From: JAMXLO01 sp963776505 | Lineage (GTDB): Bacteria > Pseudomonadota > Alphaproteobacteria > Acetobacterales > Acetobacteraceae | Assembly: GCA_963776505.1 (NCBI GenBank) | Contig: CAVZNH010000055.1 | Coordinates: 11,345-75,344, forward strand | Direction: 5' to 3' | Length of the DNA: 64,000 nt | Shown: positions 54,871-63,927 of the stretch, one piece after another | Position numbering within the stretch: the first letter of the stretch is position 1 | Layout: every line of letters begins with the position of its first letter | Position numbers and translations under genes: made by a program | Notes under the pieces: model-generated | Seen by the model: the letters and a program-made list of their open reading frames with translations, nothing else | Told to the model about the DNA's origin: nothing | Databases searched by the model: none

Positions 54871-57489
54871 ATGTCAGCTTCTCGTCGTGATGGCGCTCCC
54901 CATCGGGCGGCTCATTCTTTTACCAGGGCCTGCGCTCCCTTCTTCGACCGCACCACCTACCTGAGCCAGCTCTCCGCCGACGACCTGGCCGAGGCCGAAG
55001 CGGAAGGCCCCTTCATCCACTACCTGCGACGGCTGTCGCTTGGCGGAAGCCTGCTGCGCACGACGCCATACTTCCACCCGGAATGGTACCTGCAGCGTTA
55101 TCCCGACGTGGCGGATGCAATCGCCGCGCGACGATGGCTCTGCCCGCTGCATCACTACCTGGCGAACGACACCCCGACCGAGTTCGACCCACTCCCGCAC
55201 TTCTCGGAACGCTACTATCTCGCCCGCTACCCAGACATCAGCACGGCAGTCGAGACCGGCCGCCACCGCAACGGCTACGAGCACTTCCTGCGGTCCGGTG
55301 CGCGCGAACTGCGCTCACCCAGCGAGTCGTTCGACCTGCACTACTATGTGACGGCGCACCGCTCCGTCCGCACGGACCTGGAAGCGGGCGCCGCCCCGCA
55401 CGGCTTCGCGCATTACCTGACGATCGGCCGTGAGGCTGGGCTCGCCGTGCTGCCGCCGCCGGATGATGACGTGACCGAAGGGCAGGCGAAGACGCTGTTC
55501 CGGGCGCGGGCCCGGAACCTGCTGCCGCTGTTCGCCCGCCAGCCGCTGGATTTCACGGTCACCGACAAGCCCGGGCTTTCGGTCGTCATGGTGCTGCACA
55601 ACCAGTTCGAATTCACGATGCAGGCGCTGAGTTCGCTGCGGCAGAACTGGCCGGCACCGATTGAGCTCGTGCTGGTTAACTCCGGCTCCAGTGACGAGAC
55701 GCGGTTCATCGGCCGCTATGTGCACGGCGCGAGCCTTCTGCGGTTCGACGTCAATCTGGGCTTCGTCCGTGGCTGCAATGCGGGGCTGACCGCAGTTACC
55801 GGAGACGCGGTGCTGCTGCTGAACAACGATGTCGAACTCGGACCCGGCGCAATCGCCGCGGCGTTGCGGCGCCTCCACTCCGATCCGCGTATCGGCGCGG
55901 TCGGTGGCAAGATCATCCGCACCCACGGCCGGCTCCAGGAGGCTGGCTGCATCCTCTGGCGCGATGGCTCGTCGCTTGGCTATATGCGCGATGCCTCGCC
56001 GCTGGCACCCGAGGCCAATTTCGTGCGCGACGTCGACTTCTGCTCTGGCGCGTTCCTCATGATTCGCGGCGAGGTGCTGGCGGCACTCGAAGGCCTCTCG
56101 GACGAGTTCGCACCTGCCTATTACGAGGATGCCGACCTGTGCATTCGGGCGAGGCAGGCAGGCTTTCGGGTCGTCTACGATCCCGCCGTCGTGATCCATC
56201 ATTACGAGTACGGCAGCGCCAGCAGTTTTCGTGCCGTCGAAGCCGAGACCGCTCGGGCGCGCGAGGTGTTCATACGCCGCAACCAGAGCTATCTGCGCTT
56301 TCGCTACATTGCCGACCGGCGAGCAGAGTTGTTCGCGCGTTCGATCGAGGACGACCGAAAGCGCATCCTGTTCATCGATGACCAGGTTCCGCTGCGGATG
56401 CTCGGGTCGGGCTTCGTGCGGTCCAACGACTTGATCCGGGTGATGGCCTCGATGGGGCTCCACGTCACTGTATTCCCGATATACAGTGCATCTTCTGACC
56501 CGGCGGCGATGTACGCCGATATTCCAGAGACGGTAGAGGTCATGCACGACCGCTCGCTCGAGGATCTTGGAGCATTCCTCGAGGCACGGGATGGGTATTA
56601 CGACACAATCTGGATCGTCCGGACACACAACCTGGATCGTGTGCGACCAATTTTGGAGCCAGTGATTGTTGGCAAGGGTCGCCCGCCACAGATCGTGCTG
56701 GACACTGAGGCTATCTTTGCTGTTCGCGACGAGATCCGTGCTGCACTGACGGGCGCCACTCCGTCGTTGAAGCTGGACGAAGAAATCCGCCGTGAATTCG
56801 AGAACGCATCCTTTTGCCAGCAGATTGTCGCCGTCAACGAAGCGGAGGCCGCCGTGCTGCGGCGGCTGGTTTCGCCGTGTGTGTCGGTAATTGGCAGCAT
56901 GCGCGAAGTCGCATTGACGCCGCGCCGATTTGAGACCCGGTCGGGGATCCTGTTCGTCGGCGCAATCCACACTTTTGCAAGTCCGAATTTCGATAGTCTC
57001 TGCTGGTTCATTGATGAGGTGCTGCCATTGATAGAGGAAGATTTGGGATCGGAGACCCGCTTGACGATTGCGGGATACCTTGGAAAAGAGGTGACACTCG
57101 ATCGCTTCCGCGACCATTCGAGAATCACTCTGGTCGGCCCGGTTTCTGCGACAGATGGCCTGTATGGTTCCCATCGCGTCTTCGTGGCACCGACCCGGTT
57201 TGCCGCTGGTGCCCCATACAAGGTGTACGAAGCTGCATCCTTTGGCATTCCAGTCGTGACGACGGAATTGCTGCGGCGACAGCTCGGTTGGCGACACCAG
57301 GAGGAGCTGCTTGCTGCAGAAGCGGCGGATCCCGGCAGCTTTGCGAATTGCGTTACAAGATTGTACCGCGACGAGGAGCTATGGGAGAACATTCGCGGGG
57401 CGGCAGCATGTCGGCTGAGCTCTGAAAATTATCAGACACTTTACTCACGCCGCCTGAGTCAACTCCTGGTGGAGGGCCTCCCGCACTGA
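54871..57489 (+). CDS. Large GT2-GT4 glycosyltransferase with N-terminal YxxYPD repeats
   Basis: An intact 872-residue protein. Residues 25-190 hold four copies of a roughly 42-residue motif (FSERYYLARYPDISTAVETG, then YEHFLRSGARELRSPS) common at the front of bacterial GT2 proteins. The GT2 domain (about 215-470) has PGLSVVMVLHNQFEFTMQAL, ELVLVNSGSSDE and the DxD-like LLNNDVELGPGAI. The GT4-like C-half (about 500-872) has ILFIDDQVPLRMLGSGFVRS and GILFVGAIHTFASPNFDSL with FVAPTRFAAGAPYKVYEAAS. It is divergent from the other large glycosyltransferase; both likely build the same surface glycan. Confidence 0.85.
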   Translation: MSASRRDGAPHRAAHSFTRACAPFFDRTTYLSQLSADDLAEAEAEGPFIHYLRRLSLGGSLLRTTPYFHPEWYLQRYPDVADAIAARRWLCPLHHYLANDTPTEFDPLPHFSERYYLARYPDISTAVETGRHRNGYEHFLRSGARELRSPSESFDLHYYVTAHRSVRTDLEAGAAPHGFAHYLTIGREAGLAVLPPPDDDVTEGQAKTLFRARARNLLPLFARQPLDFTVTDKPGLSVVMVLHNQFEFTMQALSSLRQNWPAPIELVLVNSGSSDETRFIGRYVHGASLLRFDVNLGFVRGCNAGLTAVTGDAVLLLNNDVELGPGAIAAALRRLHSDPRIGAVGGKIIRTHGRLQEAGCILWRDGSSLGYMRDASPLAPEANFVRDVDFCSGAFLMIRGEVLAALEGLSDEFAPAYYEDADLCIRARQAGFRVVYDPAVVIHHYEYGSASSFRAVEAETARAREVFIRRNQSYLRFRYIADRRAELFARSIEDDRKRILFIDDQVPLRMLGSGFVRSNDLIRVMASMGLHVTVFPIYSASSDPAAMYADIPETVEVMHDRSLEDLGAFLEARDGYYDTIWIVRTHNLDRVRPILEPVIVGKGRPPQIVLDTEAIFAVRDEIRAALTGATPSLKLDEEIRREFENASFCQQIVAVNEAEAAVLRRLVSPCVSVIGSMREVALTPRRFETRSGILFVGAIHTFASPNFDSLCWFIDEVLPLIEEDLGSETRLTIAGYLGKEVTLDRFRDHSRITLVGPVSATDGLYGSHRVFVAPTRFAAGAPYKVYEAASFGIPVVTTELLRRQLGWRHQEELLAAEAADPGSFANCVTRLYRDEELWENIRGAAACRLSSENYQTLYSRRLSQLLVEGLPH

Positions 57490-57530
57490 GGGCTGCGTCA
57501 GACCACACGGCTCGAACCGATCGTTGATCG

Positions 57531-58502
57531 CTATAGCCGCGACGTGGCCGAGCGTCGCCACGTGGCTGGCGCTGCACCGATCGCCTTCTTGAACGCGCGG
57601 GAAAATGCGGCCTCGAAGTCGTAGCCGACAATTTCGGCGATCTGTGCGAGGGATGCACTGGTACCGCGGAGCTTCTGCGCCGCGACCTGCATGCGCCAAC
57701 TGGCGAGATACTGAATCGGCGGCACACCGATCAGGCGAATGAAGCGGTCGGCCAATGCTGAACGCGACAGGCCGACCTCGCGGCCAAGGTCATCGACGGT
57801 CCAACGCCGCGTGATGTCGCGGTGCAGCAACGCGAGTGCGCGCGCGACGTGAGGATCCCGCAATCCGGCGAGCCATCCGGTCTGGCCTTCCGGCAGTGTT
57901 TCCGCATAACGCCGCACCGCCTCGACAAACAACAGCTCCGAAAGCTTGGCCAGCACGGTCTCTGATCCCGGACGGCCGGCGGAGACCTCCTCCGCTGCAT
58001 ATTGGAAGGTTGAGCGAATCCATTCCGCTGCACCTCCTTGCTCGACGTTGAGCACGAGCAGGGGGGGCAGGGTCGAGATCACCGGATTGCCTTCGGCGCT
58101 GGAGCATCCGAGGAACCCACAGACCATCCGCGTCCGCCCACCGTCGCCGCCATGATGGATGGAGAACAGCTCGCCGTCCTTCGGCGCCTTGATGATTTCG
58201 TGGCCCTCCACCGGGGGCAGACTCAGATCGCTGCCCATCAGATGCACGTCATTGCGCGGCAGCATGACGACTTCGCCGGCCCCAATCACGAGTCCGTCTC
58301 GGCCCTCGTCCGCGATCCGGATACGAAATTCTCCCTCGACGACGTAATGATAAGCAATCATGTGGGACGCGGGTCCGAGAGCAGGCGCGCAGTGCTCGGC
58401 CCCGATGCGCGCGGCTATGCACCATGGCGCGAAGAAGTCCGCGTGCAAGAACACGCCACCGGTCAAATGCGCCACCCTCAAAACGTCGGATAATGCGTCC
58501 AT
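57531..58502 (-). CDS. AraC-family transcriptional regulator with cupin sensor
   Basis: A 323-residue regulator. The N-terminal cupin domain (about 1-190; YHYVVEGEFRIRIADEGRDG, then VVMLPRNDVHLMGSD) is of the AraC_binding_2/cupin_6 type. The C-terminal pair of helix-turn-helices has WTVDDLGREVGLSRSALADR and LAQIAEIVGYDFEAAFSRAF. It is divergent from the diiron/OsmC genes, with a 148-base gap, so it probably controls them and itself. The likely inducer is unknown. Confidence 0.88.
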   Translation of the reverse strand: MDALSDVLRVAHLTGGVFLHADFFAPWCIAARIGAEHCAPALGPASHMIAYHYVVEGEFRIRIADEGRDGLVIGAGEVVMLPRNDVHLMGSDLSLPPVEGHEIIKAPKDGELFSIHHGGDGGRTRMVCGFLGCSSAEGNPVISTLPPLLVLNVEQGGAAEWIRSTFQYAAEEVSAGRPGSETVLAKLSELLFVEAVRRYAETLPEGQTGWLAGLRDPHVARALALLHRDITRRWTVDDLGREVGLSRSALADRFIRLIGVPPIQYLASWRMQVAAQKLRGTSASLAQIAEIVGYDFEAAFSRAFKKAIGAAPATWRRSATSRL

Positions 58503-58650
58503 AGCGGCTTCCTGGTCGGATCCGGTGTTTCGGTCATGTCTCCCGGTGGGCCGGTCATGGAACGTCGTTGGCCCTCCAGCCTACAGATAACCGCGTCAGC
58601 CGGCCGGTTGTCCATTCGGCCGGCGCGGACTTTGGGAAAGGAGCCAAGCA

Positions 58651-59583
58651 ATGAATGCGATCAACAGGATCTCTGACACCGATCGCTATGCGCGCTGCAT
58701 TGACACGTCCAGGCGGGTCAACTGGGACATGGATAAGGACGTGATCCGCTCACGCCACTTCGATGTCGCCCACAAATTCCTGCCGGATGGGCTTACTCTG
58801 GCCGATGAGTTCACGACGCTGTCAGCGCATGAAAGACGGTTCGTCAGCCAGATCCAGGGCCGTACCTATGCGAATGTCTTTGGTCTGGTCGAGCGCTTCA
58901 TCAATGCCAAGGTCCTGGAGCTGAGTCGGGATCACTGGTTTGGCGACCAGGTCGCACTCGAGGCGCTGGTTCGGTTCAGCGAGGAGGAGTTGAAGCACCA
59001 GGCGCTGTTCCGCCGCATCGACACGATGGCCGGCGACGTCCTGCCCGCCGGCTATCGTTTCGACTTCGACGCCGATGCCGTCGCGCACGCGGTACTCGGC
59101 AAGAGCACATGGTCGGTATTGGCACTGACCTTGGATATCGAGCTGTTCACGCAGCTGCACTATCGCCAGAGCATCGATCCCGACACGGAACTCTCCGAAT
59201 TGTTCAAGGACGTCTTCCTGTTTCATTGGAAAGAGGAAAGCCAGCACGCGATCCTCGACGAACTCGAATGGCTGCGCCACGACGCCGGGTTGACGGCGGA
59301 GGAGCGCGACCGGGCGGTCGACGACTTCATCGATCTGGTCGGGGCGGTGGATGGCATCCTGCGAGGCCAGGCCAAAGCCGATGCGGGGTACTTCGCGGCG
59401 AAGTGCGGCCGTGCGGTCGGCGAGGTCGAGGGGAGGGCGATCGAGGCCGCATTCCTCAAATCTTACCGCTGGCAATACATCCACTCAGGCGCCGGGCACC
59501 CACACTTCAACAGAGTGCTTTCCCGTCTGATAACCGAGAACCAGGGGAGGCGCATTCACGCGGCGCTCGCCACGCTTCAATGA
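58651..59583 (+). CDS. Ferritin-like diiron protein (AurF-like)
   Basis: A 310-residue four-helix-bundle protein with a complete diiron ligand set: E81 (GLVERFINA), E113xxH116 (SEEELKHQAL), E164 (LDIELFTQ) and E196xxH199 (WKEESQHAIL). This spacing is that of oxygen-activating diiron carboxylate enzymes; AurF-like N-oxygenases are the closest type I can name, by motif only. AGGAG at about 58637 sets the start. It is followed 44 bases later by an OsmC gene and divergent from an AraC regulator, which suggests a small inducible oxidation or stress unit. Confidence 0.72.
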   Translation: MNAINRISDTDRYARCIDTSRRVNWDMDKDVIRSRHFDVAHKFLPDGLTLADEFTTLSAHERRFVSQIQGRTYANVFGLVERFINAKVLELSRDHWFGDQVALEALVRFSEEELKHQALFRRIDTMAGDVLPAGYRFDFDADAVAHAVLGKSTWSVLALTLDIELFTQLHYRQSIDPDTELSELFKDVFLFHWKEESQHAILDELEWLRHDAGLTAEERDRAVDDFIDLVGAVDGILRGQAKADAGYFAAKCGRAVGEVEGRAIEAAFLKSYRWQYIHSGAGHPHFNRVLSRLITENQGRRIHAALATLQ

Positions 59584-59627
59584 ACCAATACGAACTCTGA
59601 TCATCACCCAGGTAAAGGTAACCAAAC

Positions 59628-60200
59628 ATGAGTGCCCAAACAAAGACCGCGGTCCCGAATGTCGTCAATGACATCAATGTCGACGACCTGCTCGCCCTGA
59701 TCGAGGGCGTCAGGCGGGACGCCACGAAAGGCAAGACAAACTGGCGCGTCACCACGACCTGGCAGGGCCAGACGCGGAGCCGTGCGGAGGTCGAGAGTTT
59801 CGAGATCGGTGGAAAACGGGTGCCGCGCCGGTTCTCGATCGATATCGACGAACCTTGTGAACTGGGCGGAACGAACCGATTCGCCAACCCGCAGGAACAT
59901 TTGATCGCCGCGCTCAACGCCTGCATGACGGTGGGCTATGTAGCGCAGTGCGCGGTACGCGGAATCACCCTCGAAAGCCTGGAGATCGAGACCGATGGCG
60001 AGATCGACCTCCGCGGCTTTCTCGGAATCGATTCCGCCGTGCCGCCAGGCTACGAGAACCTGAACTATATTGTCCGCATCAAGGGTAGCGGCACCAGGCA
60101 TGAATTTGCCGAGATCCACGAGGCGGTGATGGCGACCTCGCCCAACTTCTACAACATGGCCCGGCCCGTTGCCCTCAAACCGACCCTCGTCGTCATGTGA
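59628..60200 (+). CDS. OsmC family protein lacking the second cysteine
   Basis: A 190-residue OsmC/Ohr-superfamily protein. Members reduce organic hydroperoxides with two cysteines. The first is present (ALNACMTVGYVAQC, Cys99), with FANPQEHLIAAL before it. The second, about 60 residues on, is replaced by SPNFYNMARPVALKPT, so it would be a one-Cys variant or have another role. Residues 1-35 form an N-terminal extension. It is probably co-transcribed with the diiron gene, and a strong hairpin follows its stop. Confidence 0.85.
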   Translation: MSAQTKTAVPNVVNDINVDDLLALIEGVRRDATKGKTNWRVTTTWQGQTRSRAEVESFEIGGKRVPRRFSIDIDEPCELGGTNRFANPQEHLIAALNACMTVGYVAQCAVRGITLESLEIETDGEIDLRGFLGIDSAVPPGYENLNYIVRIKGSGTRHEFAEIHEAVMATSPNFYNMARPVALKPTLVVM

Positions 60201-60214
60201 TCGAAAGCTGGGAC

Positions 60215-60249
60215 TGGCGAGGCGATCGCAACCAGTGATCGCCTCGCCA
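60215..60249 (+). terminator. Strong hairpin terminator after the OsmC gene
   Basis: TGGCGAGGCGATC (60215-60227) and GATCGCCTCGCCA (60237-60249) form a 13-base perfect stem with a nine-base loop, 15 bases after the OsmC stop. Only a short pyrimidine stretch (GCTCTTACC) follows, so termination would lean on stem strength. Confidence 0.7.
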
Positions 60250-60351
60250 CGTGCTCTTACCATATATCGTCGGGGTCACTTTCGGTCGAAACAGGCATCC
60301 CGCAATGTCCGCTCGCCACTCTAAAGGCACTCAGTTTGCTGACGTCTTCGC

Positions 60352-60425
60352 TGGCTGGGGGACCTGGATTCGAACCAAGGCTGCCCGGTCCAGAGCCGGG
60401 AGTTCTACCGCTAAACTATCCCCCA
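60352..60425 (-). tRNA. tRNA-Gln (anticodon CUG)
   Basis: A 74-base cloverleaf on the minus strand. The acceptor arm TGGGGGA pairs with TCCCCCA, with the discriminator G and an encoded CCA end. The D-arm region is TAGTTTAGCGGTAGAAC. The anticodon stem CCCGG/CCGGG holds the loop CTCTGGA, giving anticodon CTG, and the T-arm contains GGTTCGAATCC. The T1 start and G73 are characteristic of bacterial tRNA-Gln. Confidence 0.95.
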
Positions 60426-60535
60426 CCGGAGCGCGGAACGCGCAAATACCACGCCCCACCCGGCCTCGGCAACCTTACCAACCGTCGCAAGTTCGCGCCA
60501 TGGAAGTGCCTGGTGCGGCTCGGAGACGTGCGCGG

Positions 60536-61445
60536 TTACACTCGGCTGAGCGCGTGCGCGGCGAAGATCGCCTCAACGGTGCGTGCCAGCCCGTCCTGCC
60601 ACGCCGGCAGCCGCAGGCCGAACACCGCGGCGAGCTTGCCGCAGTCGAGGCGCGAAGTCAGCCGGTCGCTTCACTCTCGTCGGCCACTCATCCGTTGTGA
60701 TCGGCGCGATCGTCGGCGTCTCCGCACCGTGACTCGCCGCCGCCGCGAAGGTCGCGGTCGCCAGCTCATGCCATGTCGCGGCACCCGTCCCGGCGGCGTG
60801 ATAGACACCGGCATAGCCGCTCTGCCAACCGTCGGTCGTCAACCGCGCGGCAATGCCGAGAATCGCCTGCGCCAGATCCACAGCACTTGTCGGACAGCCG
60901 CACTGGTCCGCCACGACACGCAGATGCTTGTGGCGCTGCCCGGCGGCAAGCATCGTGCGGACAAAGTTGTTGCCGATCGGCGAATACAGCCACGACGTCC
61001 GCACCACGATCCCGCGTGAGCACTCCGCGAGCACCGCCTGCTCGCCGGCAAGCTTGCTTGAACCGTAAACGCCTTGTGGTGCGACCGCGTCGGTCTCCAC
61101 ATACGGCGCACCCTTAAGCCCATCGAACACATAGTCGGTCGAAACGTGGATCAGCGGAATGCCAGCCGCCTCGCACAGCCGAGCCAACTCCCGCGGCCCA
61201 TCGCAATTCGCCCTGAACGCCGCTGCCGCGTCGTCCTCGGCCGCATCCACCGCGGTATAGGCTGCGGCATTGATCACCAGCGGCGGCGTACTTGCCGCGA
61301 ATACCTCGCGCACGCTTTCAGGCCGATCGAAATCCAGCCTCGGAGGCCCCACGCACTCCACCGCCAGCCCGCGCGCCGGCGCCGCCTCCGCCAGCGACAC
61401 CGCAAGCTGCCCGGTAACGCCAATGACCAGGATCGGTGCCGTCAT
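60536..61445 (-). CDS. rfbD: dTDP-4-dehydrorhamnose reductase, one frameshift
   Basis: Last step to dTDP-L-rhamnose. The N-terminal Rossmann site is ILVIGVTGQLAVSLAEAA, with LVINAAAYTAVDAAE, IHVSTDYVFDG and the catalytic VYGSSKLAGEQ; substrate-binding residues continue to TDEWPTRVKRPAD. One extra T near 60655 shifts the frame; removing it gives the family C-terminus SRLDCGKLAAVFGLRLPAWQ and a stop at 60536, about 302 residues. It lies one base after the rfbC stop and is the last gene of rfbBACD. Confidence 0.9.
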
Positions 61446-61446
61446 G

Positions 61447-62004
61447 TCACGCTGTGTGCCACTCGCCGCACTCCGCCAGGCGCGGCAGGATGCGATCCTT
61501 GTCTGACAGGATCGCCTCGTCCGGCGCGATCGGCCACGGAATCGCGAGTTCCGGATCGTTCCAGATCACCCCACGTTCCGCCTGCCGGTCCCAGGGCGCG
61601 GTGACCTTGTAGATCACCTCGGTGTCCGCCTCGAGCGTGCAATAGCCATGCAGCAATCCCGCCGGGATCCAAAGTTGCTGCCAGTTCTCCGCCGACAGCA
61701 CGACGCCGGCATGGCGGCCATATGTCGGCGAGCCGTGCCTGATGTCCACGGCAACATCCCAGATCGATCCGCGCACCACCCGAACCAGCTTGCCCTGCGC
61801 ATTGGGCGCGATCTGCAGGTGCAGTCCGCGCACCACACCGCGATCAGCCGACCGCGCGTGATTGTCCTGCACGAACGGACCCGGCACGCCCGCCTCAACG
61901 AAGCGGCGTTCATTCCAGGTTTCCGAAAAGAAGCCGCGGTCGTCGAGAAAGCGCGGCGGCGTGATCAGCAGAACATCCGGAATGCAGGTCGGCTCAACAA
62001 TCAT
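61447..62004 (-). CDS. rfbC: dTDP-4-dehydrorhamnose 3,5-epimerase
   Basis: Epimerises the keto sugar at C3 and C5. The 185-residue cupin-fold protein shows DRGFFSETWNERRF, FVQDNHARSADRGVVRGLHL (catalytic His in GLHL), VRVVRGSIWDVAVDIRHGSP with the active-site Asp, and YKVTAPWDRQAERGVIWNDP. The start at 62004 overlaps the rfbA stop as ATGA. Confidence 0.95.
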   Translation of the reverse strand: MIVEPTCIPDVLLITPPRFLDDRGFFSETWNERRFVEAGVPGPFVQDNHARSADRGVVRGLHLQIAPNAQGKLVRVVRGSIWDVAVDIRHGSPTYGRHAGVVLSAENWQQLWIPAGLLHGYCTLEADTEVIYKVTAPWDRQAERGVIWNDPELAIPWPIAPDEAILSDKDRILPRLAECGEWHTA

Positions 62005-62876
62005 TCCTGCTCCCCCTCGGCCAGTTCCATCAGCACGCGTCCCAATTCTGTCTTGCCCAAATGACGCGCGTGTGAGCGCAGCGTATCCACGTCGATATAT
62101 CCCATGCGAAATGCGACTTCCTCCGGACAGCCGACCAGCATTCCAGTGCGCGACTGGATGGTCTGCACGAAGGTCGCCGCCTGCAGCAGCGAATCAGGCG
62201 TGCCCGCATCGAGCCACGCGCAGCCGCGCGACAGCCGCTCCACCGCCAGCACGCCGGCATCGAGATACAGCCGGTTGAGGTCGGTGATCTCCAGCTCGCC
62301 GCGCCCGGAGGGACGAATGGTGCGCGCCAGGTCGCTGACCGTCTGATCGTAGAAATACAGGCCGGTCACCGCCCAGTTGGATTCCGTTGCCGTGGGCTTC
62401 TCCACGATATCCATCGCGCGCCCCGCCGCGTCGAACGACACCACGCCGTAGCGCTCCGGATCACGCACCTGATACGCGAACACGGTCGCGCCATGCGGTC
62501 GCGCCGCCGCCGTGCGCAGCAATGCAGACAGATGGTCGGCATGAATGAGGTTGTCGCCGAGCGCCAGCGCGCAGGCCTCGCCGGCAATCCAATCGCGGCC
62601 GATCAGGAAGGCCTGCGCGATCCCGTCGGGGCGCTTCTGTTCAGCGTAGGTGAAGTGCACGCCGAAGCGTTCGCCGTCGCCCAGCAGCTTGCTGAACTGC
62701 GGCAGGTCCTCAGGCGTCGAGATCACCAGGATGTCGCGGATGCCGGCGAGCATCAGCGTCGACAGCGGATAATACACCATCGGCTTGTCGTAGACCGGCA
62801 GCAACTGCTTGGACGCCGCCAAGGTCATCGGATGCAGCCGCGTGCCGGAGCCACCGGCGAGCAGAATGCCTTTCAT
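62001..62876 (-). CDS. rfbA: Glucose-1-phosphate thymidylyltransferase
   Basis: First step of dTDP-rhamnose synthesis: dTTP plus glucose-1-phosphate gives dTDP-glucose. The 291-residue enzyme begins MKGILLAGGSGTRLHPMTLA and has SKQLLPVYDKPMVYYPLSTL, LALGDNLIHAD, VEKPTATESNWAVTGLYFYD, and RGELEITDLNRLYL. The start at 62876 is set by this motif and by the ATGA overlap with rfbB; the frame is open upstream inside rfbB. Confidence 0.95.
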   Translation of the reverse strand: MKGILLAGGSGTRLHPMTLAASKQLLPVYDKPMVYYPLSTLMLAGIRDILVISTPEDLPQFSKLLGDGERFGVHFTYAEQKRPDGIAQAFLIGRDWIAGEACALALGDNLIHADHLSALLRTAAARPHGATVFAYQVRDPERYGVVSFDAAGRAMDIVEKPTATESNWAVTGLYFYDQTVSDLARTIRPSGRGELEITDLNRLYLDAGVLAVERLSRGCAWLDAGTPDSLLQAATFVQTIQSRTGMLVGCPEEVAFRMGYIDVDTLRSHARHLGKTELGRVLMELAEGEQE

Positions 62877-63927
62877 GCCGCAGTTCCCAACCGTTGTCCC
62901 GCATAGCGCCCGACGCGCACCGTCTGCCACCATTCGCGGTTCGCAAGATACCACTCGATGGTGCGCGCAAGGCCGGCCTCGAAGTCGTGCGGCGCGGTCC
63001 AGCCAAGCGCTGTCTCGGCGCGCGTGGGGTCGATCTCATAGCGGAAATCATGCCCCGGCCGATCCGTGACGAAGTGGATCGGCCGTTCGCGCGCTCCAGC
63101 GGGATCCGGCACCGGCGATCCAGTTCCGCGCAGATCGCCCGCACCACGTCGAGATTGCTGCGTGGCTGGCGGGCACCGATCGCGTACGTCGCGCCTGGCT
63201 CGCCAAGCTCCAGCACGCGCACCAGCGCGACCGCGTGGTCCTCGACGAAGATCCAGTCGCGCCGGTTCGAGCCGTCGCCATACACCGGCAGAGGCTTGCC
63301 CTCCAGCGCGTTCAGCGTGACCAGCGGGATCAGCTTCTCCGGGAATTGCCACGGCCCGTAGTTGTTGGCCGTGTTGGAGACGAGGGTCGGCAGCCCATAG
63401 GTGTGGAACCACGCCCGCACCAGATGGTCGGACGCCGCCTTGCTCGCCGAATATGGGCTGCGCGGATCGTAGCTTGTCGTCTCGTCGAACGGCGGATCAT
63501 CCGCGCCAAGCGCGCCGAACACCTCGTCGGTGGATATGTGATGAAACCGAAACGCCGCCGCGCCGCGCCGGGCTCAGCCCGGCAGAGTATTGCCGCGATG
63601 CCTCCAACAGCGTGAATGTGCCGATAACGTTGGTCTCGATGAACGTGGCCGGGCCGTCGATCGAGCGATCGACATGGCTTTCCGCCGCCAGGTGCATCAC
63701 CGCGTCGGGCTGATGGGTCGCGAAGATCTGCCGCATCGCCGCGCCGTCGGTGATATCAGCGCGGATCAGGACATGTCGGTGTGACCTCGCGCTTTCTCCA
63801 GCGCGTCCTCGGAGGCGGCATAGGTCAACTTGTCGACGTTGATCACCACGTGGTCCGTGTCGCGTATCAGATGGCGCACCACAGCCGAACCGATGAAGCC
63901 GCATCCGCCGGTCAGCAAGACTTTCAT
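62873..63927 (-). CDS. rfbB: dTDP-glucose 4,6-dehydratase, three frame changes
   Basis: Second step of the pathway, an NAD-dependent short-chain dehydrogenase-type enzyme of about 350 residues. It starts MKVLLTGGCGFIGSAVVRHL at 63927, then VDKLTYAAS. In a second frame come ADITD, PDAVMHLAAESHVDRSIDGP and FIETNVIGTFTLLEASR. In a third, FDETTSYDPRSPYSASKAAS (catalytic Tyr-Lys) and NTANNYGPWQFPEKLIPLVT; the C-terminus IHFVTDRPGHDFRYEIDPTR returns to another. Changes lie near 63790, 63545 and 63100. All catalytic motifs remain, so sequence error is likely. It is first gene of rfbBACD, with a 73-base upstream stretch. Confidence 0.85.

Noticed and set aside
55315..57297. A 660-codon minus-strand open frame
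   Set aside because: It is the antisense shadow of the intact GT2-GT4 gene; composition and lack of domains mark it as spurious.
60352..60425. tRNA-Gln as an attachment site for an integrated element
   Set aside because: No integrase gene or direct repeat of the tRNA end is seen in the window.
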